From Flaveria trinervia (taxonomy: Eukaryota; Streptophyta; Magnoliopsida; Asterales; Asteraceae): a stretch of DNA of 64,000 bases. The translations under genes and the position numbers were made by a program. Below the pieces are notes generated by a model. That model did not search any database. It was not told the origin of the DNA and saw only the letters and a list, made by a program, of their open reading frames with translations. The stretch's first letter is position 1. Every line of letters begins with the position of its first letter. The stretch is from positions 32,848,465 to 32,912,464 of the forward strand of contig CM046454.1 of the NCBI GenBank assembly GCA_025506515.1. The letters are read 5' to 3'. Below, piece after piece: positions 56,936-64,000 of this stretch.

Positions 56936-57465
56936 ATAATAGGCTTTGCTGAGACTATTTAAAGAAAATAAGCGGGTAATGGAGTGTGTATTAAGTAGAC
57001 CTCACAGGATATGTGTTTGGCAAGTTAATGGTCATGAGAACGCTTGGTATATATAAACAAATTAGCTTCAGTAACTCTCATTTGCAACTCAACACCTATT
57101 TCTAGAGAGAGAAAGTAGAGAGAATTGAAGATTCAAGGCTCAGTTGATCATGGGATTGAAGATCAGTGTTTGTGGGCATCAAAACAACAAGAAAATACGA
57201 AGAATCTAGGTATGAAACATCATTTAATCGTTCCTTTTGATGTAAACCCGGATTCTAGGGCTTGGGTTTTCGAAAGTGGCAAAGATTCACCCAAAACTCA
57301 TGTTTTTGTGTAAGAAAAGATGTAAGAAGCTTAGATATAGCTTATTGGGTAATAAACCAAGGTTTTGGAAGAAAAATATTTAAATTTTGGGTAAAAACTA
57401 GGTTGGTCATAATTTTCAACCCCTTTTGTGAAATTAAGAGTTCATCTAACAAAATTGCGTAGTCG

Positions 57466-57680
57466 TCTAGCGAAACTATGAAAACTTCCTGCCAAACTAT
57501 AGTTTCACAGGTAGTATCGCAGACATGGTTATCCCACGAAAGTTGGCCGAACTGGTAGCGAAGATGCTAGCGAAACTACAAGTGAACATGCTCGCGAAAC
57601 TACTAGGGAAACTGCTGGCGAAACTAGGAGCGAAACTGCTAATCTTCCGGTGAAATTAGCAGCCAAATAGGCAGAAACTA
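57466..57680 (+). promoter_or_regulatory. GCGAAACT array in solo LTR I
   Basis: About ten copies of (T)AGCGAAACT or GGCGAAACT spaced 10-20 bases. It lies at the offset where the K LTR has the TCATCCGCATT array. Confidence 0.7.
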
Positions 57681-57929
57681 ACTTCTTTGAGTGTTAACTT
57701 ATCTGCAGGTTGTGCAGTGCAACGCTTGTTTCGAAAGCATGATTGAGAAGTTACTCATCGAGTCTAGGTGAGTTCTAGTACCCCTATTTTAAAGGTTTTC
57801 AAGTTGTGTGGGGTTGGAAATACATACTAAATATACGTTTTAAATTTCAAAGATTTTAAGAGGTTTTAATAGGAATATCGATTTTTCTATAAGGAAATGT
57901 GCTACGTAAATGTTCTAAAATAAAATTTT

Positions 57930-58050
57930 TGCGCCGACCTAGTAGCCCGGCCCCAGCCAGGGGCGTTGCCCCCTAGACCTCACTAGGGGCTACTGCCCCT
58001 AGGACCCCGATGTCAGGGGCTGCCACCCCCGAACCCTTGCTGTCCCATGG
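57930..58050 (+). repeat. GC-rich inverted repeats in solo LTR I
   Basis: CTAGGGGC-TACT-GCCCCTAG is a perfect hairpin with 8-bp arms. Adjacent GGGGCGTTGCCCC and GGGGCTGCCACCCCC form further pairs. It is strikingly GC-rich in an AT-rich region. Confidence 0.8.
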
Positions 58051-59262
58051 AGGATCAGTTATGTTTTATGATGATTTATACTTGTTGTGCGTATGTTTAT
58101 GGATGTGAATGTATAATGCATGATGTTTATGATGATGTGTGATGGTATATGTAATGTATGATGATGCATGATGATGTTATGCTTATGTATGCTATGTTTT
58201 CTTATGTTACTTACTACGTATCATGATGTGACTTTACGTGGTGTGATTATGATAATGAACGAAAAGTATTATGTTACGTAAAGCGAAAGTTAATGATGAT
58301 GATAAGGGGAACGTAAAGTTAGAATGAATGCATGCTTCAATGAATGAACGAATGTAAGAAAGTCTTGCAAGCAAAGTGTGGAAGTTCACATGCAATCAAT
58401 GGTGTTAGCTCAACGGTGTGTGGATTAGCTACCCTGGAAGGATGCACACTGGGTCGTTCTTTGTGATTGACCATTTGTCTGGAACCTTTGTCCCTTACCT
58501 CGGTAGTATGGTTAGCCCACCGGGCGTAATGTATGGGTGTTTATTTATAGACTTCGGCCCAGTACCTGCTTGATGCATGATGGTGGGATATAGCACATGG
58601 CATTGGTACCCCGTAATTTACCCCCAGTACTGTGGTTAGGCCATCAGGAGCAATTTACGGGAGTTTATTTATAGACTTCGGCACGTACCTTCTTTATGCA
58701 TGACGGTGGGGTAAAGATCATGGTACTGCTATGGAATGTAAGGACGTAACGATGAACGTACGTAATGAATAGTATGAAAGGTAATGAATGATAATAATGA
58801 CGTATGATGATGCATGAACGAGAGTTAACGAGCGATGATGAAAGATAATAATGGTATTATCTATGTGTATGTATGATGCTTGAACGCGTAAGAATGTAAA
58901 GGAAGGTTTTCAACGGATGTAAAAGTATTTATTTTATAAAACTAGAACTCACTAAGCAACGCTGACTTTTTATGCATTTTCTAGTTTGCAGGTAAATGTT
59001 ACTGAGGATGTTACGAGGTGGCTACTTAGCTTGTTTTTGGATGGCATCCATTTGTATAATGATGATGTTTTTTCATTGTAATCCGAACAAATGATGTTTT
59101 CTAATTGTTGACATTTTCTATTATTTGCAAAAGCGATTATTATATGAAATGAAATGGTGGTTTAAATTCATTCCGCTATGAGGTTTGAATTAAGTTAATG
59201 TAATATATGTTTTATGTGCGATGATTGACTAGCTGTGAGCATCCCAGGAACGGGGCCTTACA

Positions 59263-60118
59263 AGCTGATATAATCTTTGGGTCAACTAATCCAAAACTCT
59301 ACAAAGACTTTGAGAAGCTGATGAAGGATAGATTTAAAATGAGTTCCATGGGGGAACTCAATTTCTTTCTAGGAATTCAAGTGAAGCAAGTTGACACTTA
59401 CAAGATTCAACATGACTGATTGTGAGGTTGCTAAGAGACCTATAGCTAGAAACCACTCCCTTGGACCTGATCTTGAGGGGGAGTGTGTGGATGAACATCT
59501 TTATAGTGCTATGAGTGGGTCTCTTGTGTACCTCACTACAAGTAGGCCTGATATTATGTTTGCACATGTCTTTGTGTAAAATATTAAGCCAACCCCTAGA
59601 TGTCACACCCAATCATTGTCAAAAGAATTCTTAGACATCTCAAAAGTGCACCAACTCTTGTACTTTGGTATCCAAAGAATTCTGGCTTCAATCTGTATGC
59701 ATATACAGATAGTGACTGTGATGGTTGCAACATGACTGCAAAGTTTACATTAGGGGGATGTCAGTTCCTTGGTGGAAAGTTCCTTGGTGGAAGGATAGTC
59801 TCATGGCAATGCAAGAAGCAGTCTTGTGTATCTGCATCAACTCTTGAAGCTGAATACATTGCTGCTGCAAGCTGCTATGCTCAAGTGCTTTGGATTCAGA
59901 ATCATATGTTGGATTATGGATTCAACTTCAAAGAGACTCCCATCCACATAAACAACAATAGTGCCATCTCTATCATAGAGAATCATGTGCAACACTCAAG
60001 GACAAAACACATTAACATCAGGTATCATTTGATTAGTGATAACTTTGAAAAGGGATTAATCAAACTTGTCAAAGTTAATCCAAATAAGCAATATGTTGAT
60101 GTGTCACCAAAGCTTTGA
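59263..60118 (+). pseudogene. Copia RT C-terminal part and RNase H, element C
   Basis: The RT resumes with DIIFGSTNPKLYKDFEKLM and FKMSSMGELNFFLGIQVKQV, has a deletion and stops near 59420, then SGSLVYLTTSRPDIMFAHVF. The RNase H runs from 59600: LYAYTDSDCDGCNM, a 15-base tandem duplication giving FLGGKFLGGR at 59764-59793, VSASTLEAEYIAAASC, and HINNNSAISIIENHVQHSRT, where the third acidic residue appears as Asn. It ends at 60118 (YVDVSPKL). Confidence 0.85.
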
Positions 60119-60250
60119 TGAGCAGATATTTAAGTATCTTTTATCAGTTATTGGGATGATTAACCTTAAGTAGTTTTTCTTAAAAAACTAATCATTTTAT
60201 TTATAAAATCAGTTTGTCCTAAGCTGTCTATTTTTATCAACTTCATAAAC

Positions 60251-60660
60251 CTTGTTCACTCTGGAAGCAATATACTTTTAGAAGACACTCCTTAGAGTTT
60301 TGAAAATTTTGATCTTTTTATTCTTGGAAGATATACATTTACCTTTGAAAGAAACTTAAGTCTTCAAAACAAACAACCACTTAAGAAAATTACCTTTAGA
60401 AAAATTTTCAAATATCTTCCATAAATTAACAATATTCCTAAGTACTTATATGTTTTCAGAAACAATTTTCTTTTGAAATCAATTAACTCTTGGAAGCTTT
60501 ATAACTCTTCCAAGTCTTAATCTCTTCCAAAGCAAAATTTTCTAAACTCTTTGGAATATCTTCCGAAGTCTTTTAGCTTTGGAAGCTTTTCATCAAAACT
60601 TCCAAAGTACATTTACCTTTGAAAGATTTTTTGTCTTCCAAGAAAACTACTTTTTGCGAA
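60251..60660 (+). promoter_or_regulatory. CTTCCAAAG/CTTTGGAAG array before the aORF of element C
   Basis: Repeated CTTTGGAAG, CTTCCAAAG, TTGGAAGC and CTTCCGAAG in an AT-rich block between RNase H and a TATA box. It has the same position as the internal arrays of A and H, with a different motif. Confidence 0.65.
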
Positions 60661-60745
60661 AAAGAAAATTACTTTTCAAGAGGTGGGACCGACATCTGGA
60701 TTTCAAAGTTTATCCACTTTCATTAACATTGTCTGAGATCCATTG

Positions 60746-60756
60746 TATATATATAC
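60746..60756 (+). promoter_or_regulatory. TATA box before the aORF of element C
   Basis: TATATATATAC, about 90 bases after the array and 120-200 bases before the aORF start. Confidence 0.55.
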
Positions 60757-60866
60757 CTAACGGTTCCTCCCTCTTTCACTCTCTTCCTCCTCTGTACTAT
60801 TCTAATACCTAAATTCACATAGAAACATCTTTGTTCTTCACACTCTTCACCTTTAAGCTTTCTAAA

Positions 60867-61910
60867 ATGGACAAATCTAAACCGCATAAATAACACTGAT
60901 TTCTCTATGCAACTTCACAGGCATCACCTTTAAGCTTTCTAAAATGGACAATCTAGTGTCTCAGAGGTTTCTTGATTTTTGGCTCTATCAAACTATTTCA
61001 CCACCCTAACTATTGATCCTCCACTCTATGAGGATAATCTGCTTGATTTCTGGAAGACCTATCAAGAGGTCATTATTGATGGGGAGAAGGCACTGTCTGT
61101 TGCAGTGTAATGGAGGAAAATATTCATCACTCCAGTGATCATTAACACTCATCTTCAGCCAGATGATGTGGAAGGTAAACTGTCCTTTCCAAAGGAAGCT
61201 ATCAACTACTTTTTTAGCAGATGGGCTATGAAGGATATTTTTCTGTAAAGACCTTCAGGAAAAGGAAGGTCTCATCCTAGTGGAAGTACCTACTCCATGT
61301 GGACATCCACAGCTTGTCCAATAAGCATGGGGGATGTGACCAGATTCCTGAGTATCTCTCCTTTTTAGTGTATGGAATGATTCAAGGGGTCATGTTAGGT
61401 ACTGTTAATATGTTACAGAAATTTACTTGCTAACATGGACTCCTTAGAGTATTACATGTTTCCTAGATATGTTCGATACATTCTCCACTATGATCTGGGC
61501 TAATGGTTGAGGGAAACAAGTAATATTCTTAATTGGGACAGATAAAGCCCGACATCTTTAGATATTAAAGAAGCTATTTGTTGGCTTCATATTGCTCAAG
61601 GTGACAATCTAGCAACACAAGCTAGTGTTGAACCCAGACCTTCTACCTCTCAGCCATTTAAACAACCACAAATCATCCTCGCCTACAACAAAAAATCCAA
61701 CGAACCCCTGCTCAAGCTATTATACTTTGCAGGCCCCCATCTCATTACCAACACATGATGAAGTAGAAATTCGAGTTCCAACTTCTCCTGAGGAAGAAAC
61801 CACTCGCATCTCATCTAAAATCAGTGTTGAGGTACCAAATGCTCAGCTTGATGACACTAGTCCATTAGCCTTAAGCCTTCACTCTAAGTCTCAACACTTA
61901 AGTTAATAAC
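60867..61910 (+). pseudogene. Extra ORF (aORF) of element C
   Basis: Two candidate starts, 60867 and 60945, lie in a duplicated 30-base stretch (CACCTTTAAGCTTTCTAAAA); the second is preceded by a splice-acceptor-like TTCACAG. From the second: MDNLVSQRFLDF, a frameshift, LTIDPPLYEDNLLDFWKTYQ, ITPVIINTHLQPDDVEGK, FPKEAINYFFSRWAMKDIF. Then EYYMFPRYVRYILHYDLG near 61450, which matches the MYPRF block of the B and H aORFs, and a Ser/Thr/Pro-rich part (PTSPEEETTRISSKISVEVP) to 61906. Stops are frequent. Function unknown. Confidence 0.65.
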
Positions 61911-62350
61911 CTTTAAAGGAAAGTTACCACACCCAGCCTCTAGATCTAAAAAAACCTATCCCTAACCTTGAATTCTACGGTGATAAATATATGAGATTCA
62001 TGAGTACCATGAGTCTCTGTACTTCTCTCCTACTCAAAGAGGGATGAGTGCTCCTCATTCTCCTATATCTAGCTCACATTATCCACCCATCACTAAGCTG
62101 GATCTTTCTGAACCTGTTTAAGAGGTCCATATGGAAGAGGGTATTACTTTTACAAGTGATTATATCATTAAGACTTCAGGTCATGTCAGCCTAGCTTATT
62201 GACACTTCAACTAAAGTTGTTAGTGAGTAGGGGAAATCCAACAACCAAGAACATGATGCTCGTGGTGAGAGTGAAGATTTTGGTCCAATTCTCTCATCCT
62301 CCAATGATTCTTCTCATGAAGATGTGGGAACTTGAGACTAAAGGTGCAGA
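61911..62350 (+). other. Decayed tail of the element C aORF
   Basis: No open frame is supported, but short acidic and Ser-rich stretches suggest the degraded C-terminal part of the aORF. It joins gypsy L near 62350. Confidence 0.35.
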
Positions 62351-63365
62351 AATTCTCACAAACATACGACGCCTTAGCCATAGGTTGGGCATCCGGTATC
62401 AAGTCGATCTGGAACTCCACCTCGCGGTCTGGTGGTAGTCCAATTCAGTCTTTGAGAAACACATCTGGAAAGTCACATACCACCGGTACATCGGACAATT
62501 GTGTTGTTGGCGTATCCACGTCCTTTACATAGGCCAAGTAGGCACTACATCCACGCCTCATGCACTTTCCCGCCACCGCCATGGAAATCACTCTCGGGAT
62601 CATCGTGACTCGATCACCATAAATCATCACCATATTCCCATCAGGCATGGTCAATCGAATCATCTTCTTGCGACACACAATGTTCACCACGTAGTCCGCT
62701 AACCAATCCATTCCTAGGACTACATCGAACCCGCCTAAGGCTATCACGAATGGTCTAAAAGGAAACTTGTGACCTTCTAAGTCTATGTCACAACCTTCTA
62801 TCATTTATGAAATCCTGATAAACATACATATGGCAGTTTCCACATCAAAGGGCGTATCTATACTCCTACTACTAATAGGCATTTTAGCACATAAAGCAGC
62901 AGAAATAAAACTTTTACTAGCACCAGAATCAAATAACCAAAATCTAGAGTTTGGTTTACTAGAAACGTACCTGACACAACATCGGGGTTTGTCCTAGCCA
63001 TCTCCTGCATCGTGATGCTCTGGCACTGGCCCTCTGCCTTTCTCCTCTAGCCTTCTTTTTTGTCGAACCTTCAGCCCTTGTCTTTAAAATCCCTACTCAG
63101 ATGGCCATTTTCCCCACAGTTATAACACCTAATACTCCAAAATCTCTAGGCATATGACCAAGCTTCCTACACTTGAAGAAGATGGTTGATCCCATTTGCA
63201 TTGTCCCGACGGCTCCTTCTCGCATTTACCACATCTCTTCGATCCTACACCAAACGTGACCACACGCCGGTCATCCACCTTTGCCACCTTATTGTTTTTA
63301 GTGGCTCCACACGTCCGAAACATTTCCCACTATACTTCGGTCACCACCACCCTTCTTTCTCAAGG
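62351..63365 (-). pseudogene. Fragment L: gypsy gag knuckles, protease and start of RT
   Basis: On the minus strand, gag ends with CGKCEKEPSGQCKWDQ, a damaged knuckle FKCRKLGHMPRDF and RCYNCGENGHLSRDFKDKG, whose last Cys is Phe (63070-63240). Across a frameshift the protease reads LFDSGASKSFISAALCAKMP near 62900, then GCDIDLEGHKFPFRPF and GGFDVVLGMDWLADYVVNIV (62804-62445). The RT entry PPDREVEFQIDLIPDAQP ends at about 62351. This order and these motifs are those of chromovirus-type Ty3/gypsy. Both ends are truncated. Confidence 0.88.
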
Positions 63366-63374
63366 AATACATCT

Positions 63375-64000
63375 GCCCAAGATACATATAAAATTCATGT
63401 GGCTAGTGTGATATGATCCAAGTCGGGTCATACCCAATAACAAGTCACACAAACACCGATAAATATTTATTCGCTGATAAGATCACACAAATAAATAGTA
63501 GCACCAATTTAGAAACCGGGTTTTCTAAATCATTGCTTTTGTAAATGAACAATATTATATGGATAATTTGTTCATGAGATGTTAGTTGTTTTATTATTTA
63601 AATGGTTAAGTAATATAAACAAAGCGTGTATATTTTATAAAATAAAATTGGTTTTAATTTTATAAAACAAGAGTGTATTTTACAAAATAATTCAAATGGG
63701 AGGGAAACAAAAAGGGTCCCAATTTCGGCCGCCCCTTGGCCTTGGGAATCCCTTTTTGTTTCTTGTAACATGCAAGCCATTAGATCACTTGAACACTCTT
63801 CTATCTCTAACACATTTTCTCTCTCACACACAAGAGCAAAAATCCTCTCTACTCTCTCTCAAAAACGGGTTTTTGGAGCTGAAACAAGGCTGATTTTCAG
63901 CTTGGAATCAAGTGTTCTTGGCTGGGAAAAACGGTTGTAGAGAGGGCTTTCAAGTTGGTGTTTCACAACCTAGCAAGTGGGTGTTTGAAGGAGCTTGTGG
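63375..64000 (+). repeat. LTR M: D/E/J-related copia LTR, runs off the right edge
   Basis: From about 63375 (CATCTGCCCAAGATAC) it follows the J LTR: GTGGCTAGTGTGATATGATCC, CCCAATAACAAG, CACCAATTTAGAAA, TTTCGGCCGCCCC near 63723. The exact start is unclear because the first bases differ from TGAAAAGACC. The element or solo LTR continues beyond the window. Confidence 0.75.

Larger units (their letters stand above)
56156..59262 (+). mobile_element. Solo LTR I: Tekay-like gypsy LTR inserted in the copia RT of C
   Basis: Ends are TGTAACGCCCGG and GGGGCCTTACA. The target duplication is AGATG (56151-56155) against AGCTG (59263-59267), one mismatch. Without the nested solo LTR it is about 2366 bp and aligns with the K LTR. 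It contains an array of GCGAAACT units, a GC-rich hairpin block and a 120-base tandem duplication (58501-58607, 58625-58730). No gag-pol is present. Confidence 0.88.
50695..62350 (+). mobile_element. Element C: decayed SIRE-like Ty1/copia with extra ORF
   Basis: Plus-strand order: LTR end (50695-50925), primer site, gag, protease, integrase, RT, RNase H, array plus TATA, aORF. It is interrupted at 56156-59262 by solo LTR I. The 5' LTR is cut by H on the left and the 3' LTR is not seen; gypsy L follows. Stops are frequent throughout, so this is the oldest-looking copia here. Confidence 0.82.

Overview
This is a gene-poor, AT-rich stretch of a plant nuclear genome built almost entirely from nested LTR retrotransposons. 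I found no host gene that I can support, no tRNA or rRNA gene and no prokaryotic feature. The plant assignment rests on Ty1/copia and Ty3/gypsy elements with initiator-tRNA-Met-type primer sites, plant-type TATA boxes and a chromodomain-type gypsy integrase. An extra ORF downstream of copia pol resembles one I recall from Asteraceae elements, so a composite is a reasonable but unproven guess.

Layout, left to right. (1) Element A, minus strand, 1-10094: SIRE/Maximus-like copia with 5' LTR, gag, protease, integrase, RT and RNase H, a promoter-like segment, and the start of an extra ORF that runs off the window. (2) Fragment F: a minus-strand gag of a related copia, split by element E. (3) Element E, minus, 10207-26836, Angela/BARE-like copia with target duplication TGTGA. 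(4) Element D, plus, 11567-19718, same family as E, inserted into E in the opposite orientation with target duplication CATCT. (5) Element B, plus, 28000-38160: SIRE-like copia with LTR, gag, protease, integrase and extra ORF; its middle is replaced by the 3' end of a minus-strand Tekay-like gypsy (K, 33604 to about 36888). (6) G: minus-strand copia LTR with primer site, 38601-39446. (7) Element H, minus, about 39660-50694: close relative of A that keeps the whole extra ORF but lacks RT and RNase H; a solo LTR (J, target duplication GAATG) sits in its leader. (8) Element C, plus, 50695-62350: a heavily decayed SIRE-like copia whose RT is cut in the YVDD motif by a gypsy solo LTR (I), which itself contains an A/H-type solo LTR (target duplication ATAAT). 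(9) L: minus-strand gypsy gag-protease fragment. (10) M: an LTR start that runs off the right edge.

The most unusual feature is the control sequence. Nearly every LTR here has a long array of short, hairpin-forming motifs. In the A/H-type LTRs and in element B the array lies directly upstream of a TATA box. In A and H the same kind of array precedes a second TATA box placed between pol and the extra ORF, followed by a plausible intron. C has an analogous array plus TATA layout with a different motif. This suggests two-transcription-unit retrotransposons that use matched cis elements for gag-pol and for the extra ORF. One motif, built on ATGCGGATGA, occurs both in a copia LTR (B) and in a gypsy LTR (K).

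Most coding regions carry stops and frameshifts. Many differences between the two D LTRs are single-base or homopolymer-length changes, so some apparent frameshifts may be assembly errors.
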